Assembly: GCA_041390125.1 (NCBI GenBank)
Contig: JAWKQN010000010.1
Coordinates: 1-64,000 of the forward strand
Direction of reading: 5' to 3'
Origin: Gemmatimonadota bacterium
Lineage (GTDB): Bacteria; Gemmatimonadota; Gemmatimonadetes; Longimicrobiales; Gaopeijiaceae
DNA length: 64,000 bases
Part shown: one piece after another, positions 1 to 8,503 of the stretch
Numbering within the stretch: the first letter of the stretch is position 1
How the letters are laid out: every line of letters begins with the position of its first letter
The notes under the pieces: model-generated
Databases searched by the model: none
What the model was told of the DNA's origin: nothing
What the model saw: only the letters and a program-made list of their open reading frames with translations
Translations under genes and position numbers: made by a program

Positions 1-2576
1 AGGAGCGGCTGCGCGCGCGTCACGGGCTGGACGAGCGCGCCGCGGGCAACCTCCTGGCGCTGCTCTCCGATCAGGTCGAGTCGGGCGGACAGGCTCCTGC
101 AGCAGACCGGATCGTGATCGAGCAGTTCGTCGACGAGGTAGGCGACTGGACCGTGGCGGTGCTGTCGCCGTTCGGGACCCGTGTGCACGCCCCCTGGGCC
201 ATGGCCACCGCGACCCGGCTGCGCCGCGCCTACGAGGTGGACGTAGACACGCTCTGGACGGACGACGGCATCGTGTTCCGTCTGCCGGACTCCGACGAGC
301 CTCCTCCGGCCGAGCTGTTCCTGCCCGCCTCCGACGAGGTCCGCGATCTGGTCGTGGACCAGTTGGGCGGCACGGCCCTCTTCGCGTCGCGGTTCCGCGA
401 GAACGCCGCGCGTGCGCTGCTGCTGCCGCGGCAGCGTCCGGGCCGTCGCACGCCGCTGTGGGTGCAGCGTCGGCGCTCGGCGGACCTGCTGGAAGCCGCC
501 GCGCGCTTTGCGGACTTCCCGATCGTGCTGGAGACCTACCGCGACTGCCTGAACGACGTCTTCGACATGCCGGGGCTGCTGGAGCTGCTCTCCGGCATCG
601 AGGACGGACGCATCGCCGTCTCCACGGTCCGGACGCGCAAGGCCTCGCCCTTCGCGGCGTCCCTGCTGTTCGGCTACGTCGCCAACTTCCTCTACGAGGG
701 GGACGTCCCGCTCGCCGAACGGCGCGCGCAGGCGCTCATGCTGGACCACGAAGCCCTGCAGCAGATCCTCGGCGAGCCCGAGCTGCGCGAGCTCCTGGAT
801 CCGGACGCGATCACGGCCGCAGCGCGCCGGGCGGCCCGTCTCGACGGGACCCGCCCGCTGCGGGACCACGACGACGTGCACGACGCGCTCCTGGGTCTGG
901 GCGACCTCACGCTGGACGAGATCGAGGCGCGGGCCGTGGAGCCCGAGCGCATGACGGCGACGCTCGGGGAGCTGGCCCTGGCCCGCCGGGTCGTGACGCT
1001 GCGCATCGCGGACGAGGAGCGCTTCGTGGCCGCCGAGGACGTCGGGCGCTTCCGCGACGCGTTGGGGGTGCCTCCGCCTCCCGGGCTGCCGTACGCCTTC
1101 CTGGAACCCGTCGCCGATCCCCTGGGCGATCTGCTGCGCCGCTACGCGCGCACGCACGGCCCGTTCACGACCGCCGACGCCGCGAGTCGGTTCGGGCTCG
1201 GTGTGGCACCGGTGGAACGGGCGCTCGAGGAGCTGGCCTCCCGCGGAGCCCTCGCGTTCGGGCACTTCCTGCCGGGCGGGAAAGGGCGGGAATGGTGCGA
1301 TCCGGGAGTGCTGCGCGACATCAAGCGGCGGTCCCTGGCCCGGCTGCGCGCGCAGGTCGAACCGGTGGAGCCCGCGGTGCTCGCGCGCTTCCTGCACGAC
1401 TGGCACGGGCTGACCCACCCGACCCGGGGCGTCGACGCCGTCTACGAAGCCGTGCAACGCCTGCAGGGGGCCGCGGTCCCGGCCTCGGACCTCGAGCGCG
1501 GTCTGCTTCCCGCCCGGGTCCGCGACTACGACCCGCGCGATCTGGACGAGCTGTTCACGTCGGGCGAGGTGGTGTGGCAGGGCGTGGAGCCGATCGGAGA
1601 GCACGACGGTCGCATCGCGCTTTTCCTGCGCGCGGAGGCGCCCCTCCTGGCCGCCGTGCCCACGCGCCTGGGAGGCGAGGTCGAGGAACGGATCCGCGCG
1701 GCGCTGATCCAACGGGGCGCGCTGTTCTTCCCCGAGCTGCATGCCCTGTGCGGCGGATTCAAGCCCGAGGTCATCGCTGCCCTCTGGCGGATGGTCTGGG
1801 CCGGTGAGGTGACCAACGACACGCTGGCTCCGTTGCGCTCGCTGCGCCGGGCGCGCGCTGCCGCTCGACGCGGGCGCCGCACGCGGGGCGGGAGCGCCCT
1901 CCCGCCGGGCACCCTCGGGCGCTGGTCCCTCTTTCCGCAGCCCGACCCCTGGCCCACCGAGACCGAGCGCGCCGCCGCCCTGGTGGAGCAACTCCTGGAA
2001 CGGCACGCGCTCGTGACCCGCGAGGTGGCGCGCGCCGAAAGCGTGCGCGGCGGCTTCTCGGGCGTCTATCCCGTGCTGCGGAGCATGGAGGAGGTCGGCC
2101 GCCTCCGTCGCGGATACTTCGTCGAGGGCCTGGGCGGCGCCCAGTTCGCGCGCGCCGGGGTCGAGGACCGTTTGCGGCGTTCCCGGGACGAAGAGGGAGC
2201 CGAGGCGCGGGTCGACGTGGTGTGGGCCACCGACCCCGCCAATCCCTACGGTGCGCAGCTCCCCTGGCCGGAGCGGCCCGGGGCACGACCGGCCCGCGCC
2301 GCCGGCGCCCAGGTGATCCTGATCGGCGGCCGGGCCGCCGCGTGGATCTCGCCCGCGGCCAAACGTGTGTTGACGTTCCTCGATGCCGACGCGCCTCCCG
2401 ACGAGTGGCGGCTTCTGGCGGAGGCGCTTTCCGACCTGCCCGACCGGCGGGGTCGTGGCGCTCTGCTGCTGACCAGTGTGGACGGCGAGACGCCGGACGC
2501 TTCCCCGCTCGCGGATCCCCTGCGGACCGCCGGCTTCACGCCCACGACACGTGGGTGGCTGAAGCGACGCGGATAG
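1..2576 (+). CDS. lhr: Lhr-family ATP-dependent helicase, C-terminal portion (5' end outside window)
   Basis: The reading frame is open from the left edge of the window, so the gene is truncated at its 5' end and its helicase motor lies upstream. What remains (about 858 codons) resembles the region after the motor in bacterial large helicase-related proteins. It starts with the typical stretch containing GDWTVAVLSPFG and VHAPWAMA, followed by the winged-helix/beta-barrel Lhr core and the long C-terminal domain. Lhr enzymes are 3'-5' DNA or RNA-DNA helicases implicated in repair. The stop codon lies 2 bases before a Nei-type glycosylase gene, so co-transcription in a DNA-repair unit is likely. 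The GTG at 114 is internal to the domain and is not the true start. The family call rests on remembered sequence character; without the motor motifs it is good but not certain. Confidence 0.82.
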   Translation, partial: ERLRARHGLDERAAGNLLALLSDQVESGGQAPAADRIVIEQFVDEVGDWTVAVLSPFGTRVHAPWAMATATRLRRAYEVDVDTLWTDDGIVFRLPDSDEPPPAELFLPASDEVRDLVVDQLGGTALFASRFRENAARALLLPRQRPGRRTPLWVQRRRSADLLEAAARFADFPIVLETYRDCLNDVFDMPGLLELLSGIEDGRIAVSTVRTRKASPFAASLLFGYVANFLYEGDVPLAERRAQALMLDHEALQQILGEPELRELLDPDAITAAARRAARLDGTRPLRDHDDVHDALLGLGDLTLDEIEARAVEPERMTATLGELALARRVVTLRIADEERFVAAEDVGRFRDALGVPPPPGLPYAFLEPVADPLGDLLRRYARTHGPFTTADAASRFGLGVAPVERALEELASRGALAFGHFLPGGKGREWCDPGVLRDIKRRSLARLRAQVEPVEPAVLARFLHDWHGLTHPTRGVDAVYEAVQRLQGAAVPASDLERGLLPARVRDYDPRDLDELFTSGEVVWQGVEPIGEHDGRIALFLRAEAPLLAAVPTRLGGEVEERIRAALIQRGALFFPELHALCGGFKPEVIAALWRMVWAGEVTNDTLAPLRSLRRARAAARRGRRTRGGSALPPGTLGRWSLFPQPDPWPTETERAAALVEQLLERHALVTREVARAESVRGGFSGVYPVLRSMEEVGRLRRGYFVEGLGGAQFARAGVEDRLRRSRDEEGAEARVDVVWATDPANPYGAQLPWPERPGARPARAAGAQVILIGGRAAAWISPAAKRVLTFLDADAPPDEWRLLAEALSDLPDRRGRGALLLTSVDGETPDASPLADPLRTAGFTPTTRGWLKRRG

Positions 2577-2578
2577 CG

Positions 2579-3400
2579 GTGCCCGAAGGCGACACCATCC
2601 ATCGGGCCGCGCGGACGCTGTCGCGCGCGCTCGTGGGGCAGCGCGTCGTCGCGGCACGGAGCGGCGTGCCGGGCCTCGGCTCGCGCGTCTCGGCGCTGAG
2701 CGGGTGCACCGTGGCCGCGGTCGAGGCACGCGGGAAGCACCTGCTCATCCACCTGGACGACGGGCAGACGTTGCGCACGCACATGCGCATGACGGGTTCC
2801 TGGCACCTCTACCGACCCGGAGAGCGGTGGCGCAAACCCGCCGCTCGCGCGCGGGTGGTCCTGGAGACGGACGCGTGGACCGCCGTGTGCTTCAACGCGC
2901 CCGACATCGAGCTCGAGCGGAGTGGTCGTCTGGATGCGGAGCTCGATGCCCGCCTCGGGCCCGACCTGCTCGCAGAGGAGTTCGACGCGGACGGGGTCGC
3001 GGCACGCTGGGCATCGGAGCCGTCGCTACCGATCGGCGTCGCGGTCATGCGCCAACGCCTCGCGGCGGGGATCGGCAACGTCTACAAGTCCGAGCTCCTC
3101 TTCCTGCTGGGGATCGATCCCTTCGTGCAGACCGGGGGCCTGCCGCGCGCAACGCTGCGTCTGCTCGCGCGCGAGGCGCGCACGCTGCTGCTGGCCAACC
3201 TGGGCCCAGGCCCGCGCACCACGCGGCGCTCGCTCGATCCGGGAAGACTCTGGGTGTACGGACGGAGCGGGGAGCCGTGCCGCCGCTGCGGCACCCCGAT
3301 CCGCATGCGACGGCAGGGGGAGGAGGCGCGCTCGACCTACTTCTGCCCGGTGTGCCAACCACCGGGAAGCCTCGGGAGCGAGGGCCCGCCCGACCTCTGA
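2579..3400 (+). CDS. nei: Nei-family DNA glycosylase / AP lyase (endonuclease VIII type)
   Basis: Predicted bifunctional base-excision repair enzyme that removes oxidised pyrimidines and cleaves the abasic site. The GTG start at 2579 gives the N-terminus MPEGDTIHR, diagnostic for the Nei branch of the Fpg/Nei family: Pro2 is the Schiff-base nucleophile and Glu3 the general acid after Met removal. The helix-two-turn-helix region contains RLAAGIGNVYKSE. A C-terminal zinc finger of form CxxC(x~16)CxxC is visible (CRRC and CPVC), which binds DNA. At 273 residues the length is normal. Upstream in-frame codons overlap the helicase gene but do not resemble the family, so the GTG start is strongly favoured. 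The gene begins 2 bases after the helicase stop, suggesting a shared transcript. Confidence 0.93.
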   Translation: MPEGDTIHRAARTLSRALVGQRVVAARSGVPGLGSRVSALSGCTVAAVEARGKHLLIHLDDGQTLRTHMRMTGSWHLYRPGERWRKPAARARVVLETDAWTAVCFNAPDIELERSGRLDAELDARLGPDLLAEEFDADGVAARWASEPSLPIGVAVMRQRLAAGIGNVYKSELLFLLGIDPFVQTGGLPRATLRLLAREARTLLLANLGPGPRTTRRSLDPGRLWVYGRSGEPCRRCGTPIRMRRQGEEARSTYFCPVCQPPGSLGSEGPPDL

Positions 3401-3650
3401 GCCGCTTCGCGACGTCCCTGCCTCGTTTCGAGGGCACTCGCGGCCGCCGGCGCGCTGCACGGGACCGTGTGGGCCGCTCCCGGGACGGGAGGGCAAGACA
3501 CACGGTGGCAACGGCTTGTGCACGCTGGATGGGAGCGGGGACCCTCCCGTCGGCATCCGCCTTGCGACCGTTCGGCTCCCCCGCGCGGCAGGGCGCCGCC
3601 GCCGCGGCGCACCACGACGACGGGCGCCCTTTGCATCCCGGAGGTGACCC

Positions 3651-4139
3651 ATGAGCCTGCACTCGGCGGACTCGCCCCTCCTCCGCTCCGAATCTCCGAC
3701 CGTGGACCCGCTTTCGCTCCAGACCGCCACGGATCCGCTCCCCGACACCGACGGTGTGCTGCAGCGGCACGCTCCGCGCCGTGTCCGCCTCGTGCTCATC
3801 GAAGATGATGCAGACCTCTCCTTCGTGTTCCAGGCGATCCTGGAGCAGGAGGGCTTCGAGGTGATGACGGCCGCCAGTGGCGAGACCGGGGTCGCAGCCA
3901 CGATCCGCACCTTGCCCGCAGCCGTGCTCACGGATCTGGGCCTCCCGCGCATGGATGGCATCGCGGTGGCCCGACACCTGGACGGCGTACAGGAGACCCG
4001 CCACATCCCCCGCATCGCGCTCACGGGACGGGTGCAGGACCGGATCGGTGAGACGGCCGAGCTCTTCCGCTCCGTCCTGCTGAAGCCCGTCTCCCGCGAG
4101 GAGCTGCTGACCGCCGTCCGGAGCGCCACGGACGCCTGA
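3651..4139 (+). CDS. Stand-alone response-regulator receiver protein
   Basis: A 162-residue protein with one CheY-like receiver domain and no output domain. The first ~43 residues are a low-complexity extension. The acidic pocket is E51-D52-D53, the phospho-acceptor is D95 in TDLGLPRMDG, the switch Thr is T125 in ALTG, and the conserved Lys is K145 in LLKP. The ATG is preceded by a strong ribosome site, GGAGGTG. Single-domain receivers act in phosphorelays or bind partner proteins. No histidine kinase lies in the window, so the partner is unknown. It directly precedes the small peptide gene at 4254, but no evidence shows that they function together. Confidence 0.93.
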   Translation: MSLHSADSPLLRSESPTVDPLSLQTATDPLPDTDGVLQRHAPRRVRLVLIEDDADLSFVFQAILEQEGFEVMTAASGETGVAATIRTLPAAVLTDLGLPRMDGIAVARHLDGVQETRHIPRIALTGRVQDRIGETAELFRSVLLKPVSREELLTAVRSATDA

Positions 4140-4253
4140 TGTGCGGGGACGGACCTGGCGCCTCTTGCGCGGCGGCGGGTACCCTGCGACCGTGGCGTCC
4201 GGGTGGCCGGAGTCTCCGGCCGTGTCAGGGTCACTGCACCCCTGGTGGTTCGG

Positions 4254-4418
4254 ATGCAGAATCGGTACGAACGGCCTGTCCTACAGGCCTTCGGGTCCCT
4301 CCGGGAGCTCACGATGGTGGGCTGGACCGGTGCCAACGATGGGTGCTCCATCGTCGGCCCGGGCGTGGTCGGCAACGGCAACAATTACCAGCAGGTCTGC
4401 GGTAATTCTCGCTCGTAG
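4254..4418 (+). CDS. Putative lasso-type RiPP precursor peptide (orphan)
   Basis: A 54-residue peptide. Residues 5-20 (YERPVLQAFGSLRELT) match the lasso-leader recognition motif Y-x2-P-x-L-x3-G-x5-T exactly. In characterised systems this motif is bound by a PqqD/RRE-type protein, and the Thr sits at the penultimate leader position. On that rule cleavage would follow Met21, giving a 33-residue core starting VGWTGANDGC. Asp29 would then be core residue 8, suitable for an 8-membered macrolactam ring, although Val rather than Gly at position 1 is atypical. The core is rich in Gly/Asn and has two Cys (31 and 49). ATG 4254 has a weak GGTGG site 5 bases upstream; an in-frame GTG at 4203 would add 17 non-motif residues. 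A strong terminator follows. No cyclase, protease, RRE or exporter gene is nearby, so processing would depend on enzymes elsewhere. Confidence 0.68.
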   Translation: MQNRYERPVLQAFGSLRELTMVGWTGANDGCSIVGPGVVGNGNNYQQVCGNSRS

Positions 4419-4442
4419 GTCCGTCCGGATGCTGGACAACGG

Positions 4443-4474
4443 ACCGGGCGGTCTCTTCGGAGGCCGCCCGGTTT
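4443..4474 (+). terminator. Intrinsic-type terminator after the lasso-like peptide gene
   Basis: Arms ACCGGGCGG and CCGCCCGGT pair perfectly. The stem continues inward through TCTC/GAGG (one G-T wobble) to a TTCG tetraloop closed by C-G, about 13 pairs in all, and is followed by TT. The short T-run is common in high-GC genomes. It ends the transcript of the peptide gene before the convergent phosphatase gene. Confidence 0.75.
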
Positions 4475-4514
4475 CGCGTCGCGACGGGATGGGACCCGTG
4501 GGCGCGTCCCGGCC

Positions 4515-6092
4515 CTACACCTCCACCGCTCCCGGCCGCCCGTCCTCCACGACGAAGCTCGCCCGCGTGTGCGCGGGCGAGCCGGGCCGCGAGACGTACT
4601 CCAGCACCTTGTAGTCGGCCCGCCATTCGGTCGGAGAGACCGTGCAGGACACCCAGCCGCGTTGGCCGTTGAACAGCTTCACGTGCGGATTGAGCGCCAG
4701 CATGTCCGCCGTGGAGTCGTAGCGGTCCTGCCCGTCTCCACCCGAGCTGATGGACGTCCCGACGAACTCGGTCGCGACGGTCGGCGCGCGCGCGCTCTCG
4801 TAGTCCACCTTGACGTCCGCGACCCAGTGCGTGTGGATGTCGCCGGTCAGGACCACCGGGTTGGCCGGCTTGGCCTCCGCCAGGAAGCCCGTCAGCCGCT
4901 GACGGGGGGCCACGTACCCCGCCCACTGGTCCAGCGGGTAGGTGAGCTCGCCGTCCAGCCGGCTGCGCACCTCGGCCAGCATCACCTGGTTGGCGAGCAC
5001 GTTCCAGCGCGCCTCCGAGCGCGCCATCCCCTCCAGAAGCCAGCGCTCCTGGTCGGCACCCATCATGGTGGCGTCTTCCAGGTAGGCCTCCGCACAGCGG
5101 GGACGGCGTCGGTCTCCGCACGGCTGGTCGGTGCGGTACTGCCGGGTGTCGAGCACGTTCAGCTCGATCAGGCCACCGAGCTGGAGGCGCCGATAGAGCA
5201 GCAGGTCCGGTCCCCGGGGCATCTGGGCCCGGCGGAGCGGCATGTGCTCGTAGTAGGCCTGATAGGCGGCAGCCCGCCGCAGCAGGAATTCGTCCCGGGG
5301 CGCGTTCCGCTCGGAGACCGCCCCGGCGTAGTTGTTGTCCACCTCGTGGTCGTCCCACGTAGCTACGAACGGCACGTGCGCATGGGCCGCGCGCAGGTGC
5401 TCGTCGCTCTTGTACTGGGCCAGGCGGCGTCGGTAGTCGTCCAGCGTGACGATCTCCGGCCCGTTGTGGCCCCTGACCCGCTCGTCCGTGCCGTCCTCGT
5501 AGATGTAGTCGCCCAGATGGACGATGAGGTCGATGTCCTCCTGCGCGAGGTGCTCGTAGGCGGTGTAGAGCCCCTGCTCCCAGTGCTGGCAGGAGACGAA
5601 GGAGAAGCGGTAGCGCTCCGGCAACGCGCCCGGCGCCGGAGCGGTGACGGCCCGCCCGACCGGGCTCTCCGCGTCCCGCGTCGAGAAGCGGTACCAGTAC
5701 TCGCGCCCGGGCTCCAGGCCAGCCACCTCCAGGTGGACGGCGTGCGCCAGCTCGGGGATGGCGGTGACGGTGCCGTGCTGCAGGATGCGCCCGAACGACG
5801 GATCGGTGGCCAGCTCCCACCCCACGGACAGAGGGCCCTCCAGCAGGCGCTCGCCCTGAAGCGGGTCGGCGACGAGCCGCGTCCAGAGCACCACGCCGTC
5901 CGGGGTGGGATCGCCCGAGGCCACCCCGAGGCCGAATGGATCCAGTCCCAGGCGCACCGGGCGCTCCCGGCCGCACCCGGGCAGCGACCCCAGGGCCAGC
6001 AGGCCGGCGAAGTCCCTCATCCGGGCCAGGAACGCGCGCCGCGTGTCCCCGACATGACCCTTCCGACCCGTCGGGACCGGCAGTCCCTCCAT
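4515..6092 (-). CDS. phoD: PhoD-like alkaline phosphatase / phosphodiesterase, Tat-exported
   Basis: A 525-residue metallophosphoesterase predicted to release phosphate from phosphomono- or diesters outside the cytoplasm. The N-terminus contains a twin-arginine signal (DTRRAFLARMRDFAG, then a hydrophobic run ending near LPGCG), consistent with Tat export of a folded metalloenzyme and possibly lipid attachment at that Cys. An N-terminal beta-sandwich (GVASGDPTPDGVVLWTRL) is followed by the catalytic domain with the metal-binding motifs HLGDYIYED, WDDHEVDNN and TGDIHTHW. The ATG at 6092 is chosen because it puts the RR motif about 18 residues in; longer versions add unrelated residues. PhoD enzymes usually use Fe/Ca. 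The gene is divergent from the exported protein at 6331. No Pho box was recognised. Confidence 0.9.
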   Translation of the reverse strand: MEGLPVPTGRKGHVGDTRRAFLARMRDFAGLLALGSLPGCGRERPVRLGLDPFGLGVASGDPTPDGVVLWTRLVADPLQGERLLEGPLSVGWELATDPSFGRILQHGTVTAIPELAHAVHLEVAGLEPGREYWYRFSTRDAESPVGRAVTAPAPGALPERYRFSFVSCQHWEQGLYTAYEHLAQEDIDLIVHLGDYIYEDGTDERVRGHNGPEIVTLDDYRRRLAQYKSDEHLRAAHAHVPFVATWDDHEVDNNYAGAVSERNAPRDEFLLRRAAAYQAYYEHMPLRRAQMPRGPDLLLYRRLQLGGLIELNVLDTRQYRTDQPCGDRRRPRCAEAYLEDATMMGADQERWLLEGMARSEARWNVLANQVMLAEVRSRLDGELTYPLDQWAGYVAPRQRLTGFLAEAKPANPVVLTGDIHTHWVADVKVDYESARAPTVATEFVGTSISSGGDGQDRYDSTADMLALNPHVKLFNGQRGWVSCTVSPTEWRADYKVLEYVSRPGSPAHTRASFVVEDGRPGAVEV

Positions 6093-6330
6093 CTGCACGA
6101 ACGCCTCCGCGTGGGGGTGCGAGCCGTGGTCGCGACCGACCTGCGTCGGTACCTTTGCCCCGTTCGGGGGGCGTCCCCCAATGTGCCCAGCCGGAGGCCG
6201 GTCATGCCAGGATCGTATCCCAGTCGTTTCGGGGCCGTGACCGCGCGCGGTCGGAAGGGACCGCGAGATTCCAGGCGGGGGTACGGACCGCTCGGGCGCC
6301 CGGACCCCACCGGCTGAGGTCCGGCCCCGC

Positions 6331-6918
6331 ATGTCCCGGGTCGCACGTTGCACCCTCCAGGTGCTCGCCCTGATCGTGCCCTCCGGGCTCGCCGCGCAGG
6401 ACCGAACGGACGAACCGACCCGGGTGGAGGGATCCCTGGAAGCCTCGCTGGCTGCATCCACGCTCGCCGGCACCGCGAGCCCCCTGTGGGGCTTGGGCGT
6501 CGGGATCTGGATGGGCGACCGTCTGTTCCTCGGGGGCCGCGGCGCCGGCCTCCCCACGGCCCTCGAGCTCGACCGGCCCGGGCGGGACCCCGAGCGACTC
6601 GACTTCGGGTACGGCGGGCTGCAGGTCCGGGTGCGGACCTGGACCACACCGACGCTCGACATCGACGTGGGTCTGCTCGTCGGCGCCGGCCGCGCCCGGT
6701 TGCGCGACGCCCTCGTCGGGATCGAACAGGGCGCGGACAACCTGGTGGTCTCGGAGCCCGCCCTGCGCCTCCGACGCTCGCTGTGGGAGGATCGCCTCCA
6801 CGGCGGCGTCGCGCTGGCCTACCGCATGGTGTGGGGCGTGGAGGACCTGGCCGGGCTGTCCGCGGACGACCTGCACGGGCCGTCGCTCTCGGTGTCCCTC
6901 TCCGTGGAGCGGCGTTGA
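6331..6918 (+). CDS. Exported protein of unknown function, probably small outer-membrane beta-barrel
   Basis: A 195-residue protein with an N-terminal signal peptide (hydrophobic run LQVLALIVPSGLAAQ, likely cleavage after AAQ or nearby). The mature part shows alternating polar/hydrophobic strands rich in Gly, such as WGLGVGIWMG, LFLGGRGAGL and GGVALAYRMVWGV. It ends in a strand-like LSVSLSVERR rather than in a terminal aromatic residue. This pattern suggests a small outer-membrane barrel, but no named family was recognised. Its stop overlaps the start of the exopolyphosphatase gene (TGATG), so translation of the two is probably coupled even though the products act in different compartments. 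Confidence 0.6.
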   Translation: MSRVARCTLQVLALIVPSGLAAQDRTDEPTRVEGSLEASLAASTLAGTASPLWGLGVGIWMGDRLFLGGRGAGLPTALELDRPGRDPERLDFGYGGLQVRVRTWTTPTLDIDVGLLVGAGRARLRDALVGIEQGADNLVVSEPALRLRRSLWEDRLHGGVALAYRMVWGVEDLAGLSADDLHGPSLSVSLSVERR

Positions 6919-8492
6919 TGGAGACGAGCCCGGACATCGGGACCGGCACCGCCGCGCTGCTGGAGGAAAGTCCCTTCCCTGTGCGCGTGGCCTGTGTGGA
7001 CACGGGGTCCAACGCCATCCGCTTCCTGGCTGCCGATTTCTTCAGCCCCACCCGCTGGCATCCCGTACACTACGAGCGCGTCCCCATCCGCCTGGGTCAT
7101 CAGGTCTTCCTGAACGGCAAGCTGGCGTCTTCCCAGATGGATGCGTGCGTCGAGGCCTTCGCGGGGTTCCGCGAGCACCTGGACCGCCTGGAGATCCAGC
7201 ACTTCCGCGCCGTCGCCACCAGCGCCGTGCGCGAGGCCCAGAACGGCGAGGCGCTCATCGAGCGCATCCGCCAGCAGACGGGGATCGAGCTGGAGGCCAT
7301 CAGCGGCTCCGAGGAGGCGCGGCTGGTGCACCTGGCCGTGACCAGTCGGATCGACATGAGCCAGAGCAAGTGGTTGCTCGTGGACGTGGGCGGCGGATCG
7401 GTGGAGGTGTCGCTGGCCGACGACGTCGGCATGTTGTGGTCGCAGTCGCACACGATGGGCTCCGTGCGGCTGCTGGAGGAGCTGTCCGGAGCGGGGGACG
7501 ATCCCGGTCGCTTCCGCCGGCTCCTCGGCGAGTACGTCTCCGTGCTCCGACTGCCGTCCGCGGCCGCCTACTGGCAGCCGGCCGGACTGATCGCCACCGG
7601 CGGCAACATCGAAGCGCTCGCGGACTTCGTGTACGCGGCTCCGGACGACCGGGGTGTGGCGCAGCTGACGGTGGACGACCTGACGTCGGCCATCGAGCTC
7701 CTGGCCCGGCTCTCCTTCCACGACAAGAAGGAGCAGTTCGGCATGCGCGAGGACCGGGCAGACGTCATCCTGCCCGCTGCCATGGTCTACGCCCGCGTCG
7801 CCGAGCTCGCGCAGGTGGAGGAGATCCAGGTGCCGTTCGTCGGTGTGAAGGAAGGCATCCTGCTCGACCTCGTCGACCAGATCCTCTCCAGCCGCCAGCA
7901 CGAGGAGCGTCAGCTCGCGCAGGTCACCACGGCCGCCGTGGCACTCGGGCGCCGCTTCCTGTTCGACGAGGCCCACGGCACCACGGTGGCCCGGCACGCC
8001 GACGCCCTGTTCGTCCAGCTCGAGGCCCTGCACGGGCTGGATGCCCGCGACCGTCTCGTCCTCAGGGCCGCGTCCATCCTGCACGACATCGGGCTGTTCA
8101 TCTCCTACAAGCGCCACCACCACCATTCCCTGTACATCCTCACGGGCTCGGAGCTGCCCGGCTTCTCACCCGAGGAGATGAAGGTGGTGGCCAACGTGGC
8201 GCGGTATCACCGGAAGTCCGGCCCGGCGCCCCATCACGAGCACTACATGGAGCTTCCCCACGAGGACCGCATGCGGGTCACCGCGCTGGGGTCGCTGCTA
8301 CGGCTGGCGGACGCCCTCGACCGCCAACACTCCGGGATGGTGGAGGAGGTGCGGGCGCGGGTGGACGGCATGGTGCTCAAGCTCGAGCTCGAAGGCCGCG
8401 GGGACCTGCTGCTCGAGCGCTGGGCGCTGGCCAAGAAGAAGAATCTCTTCGAGGAGACCTTCGGCCTGAAGGTGAAGGTCCGGGCGCGGTAG
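6918..8492 (+). CDS. ppx: Exopolyphosphatase / GppA-type phosphatase with C-terminal HD domain
   Basis: A 524-residue Ppx/GppA family enzyme that removes terminal phosphate from polyphosphate or from pppGpp. The actin-like ATPase fold is shown by CVDTGSNAIRF (phosphate loop 1), the ATSAVREA segment, the second loop LLVDVGGGSVEV and the TGGNIEALADF segment. The C-terminal ~200 residues form an HD-type helical domain with SILHDIGLFISYKRHHHHS, as in longer Ppx proteins. The start overlaps the stop of the upstream exported-protein gene. The 3' end converges on the glutamate dehydrogenase gene with only 11 bases between stops. Sequence alone does not separate Ppx from GppA activity. A phosphate theme shared with the PhoD-like gene is possible. 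Confidence 0.92.
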   Translation: METSPDIGTGTAALLEESPFPVRVACVDTGSNAIRFLAADFFSPTRWHPVHYERVPIRLGHQVFLNGKLASSQMDACVEAFAGFREHLDRLEIQHFRAVATSAVREAQNGEALIERIRQQTGIELEAISGSEEARLVHLAVTSRIDMSQSKWLLVDVGGGSVEVSLADDVGMLWSQSHTMGSVRLLEELSGAGDDPGRFRRLLGEYVSVLRLPSAAAYWQPAGLIATGGNIEALADFVYAAPDDRGVAQLTVDDLTSAIELLARLSFHDKKEQFGMREDRADVILPAAMVYARVAELAQVEEIQVPFVGVKEGILLDLVDQILSSRQHEERQLAQVTTAAVALGRRFLFDEAHGTTVARHADALFVQLEALHGLDARDRLVLRAASILHDIGLFISYKRHHHHSLYILTGSELPGFSPEEMKVVANVARYHRKSGPAPHHEHYMELPHEDRMRVTALGSLLRLADALDRQHSGMVEEVRARVDGMVLKLELEGRGDLLLERWALAKKKNLFEETFGLKVKVRAR

Positions 8493-8503
8493 TCGGGCTC
8501 CCT

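Noticed and set aside
4203..4253. A longer 71-residue version of the lasso-like peptide from GTG 4203
   Set aside because: The extra 17 residues carry no motif and coincide with a local hairpin (4205-4221). The ATG at 4254 places the leader motif at the usual distance from the N-terminus.
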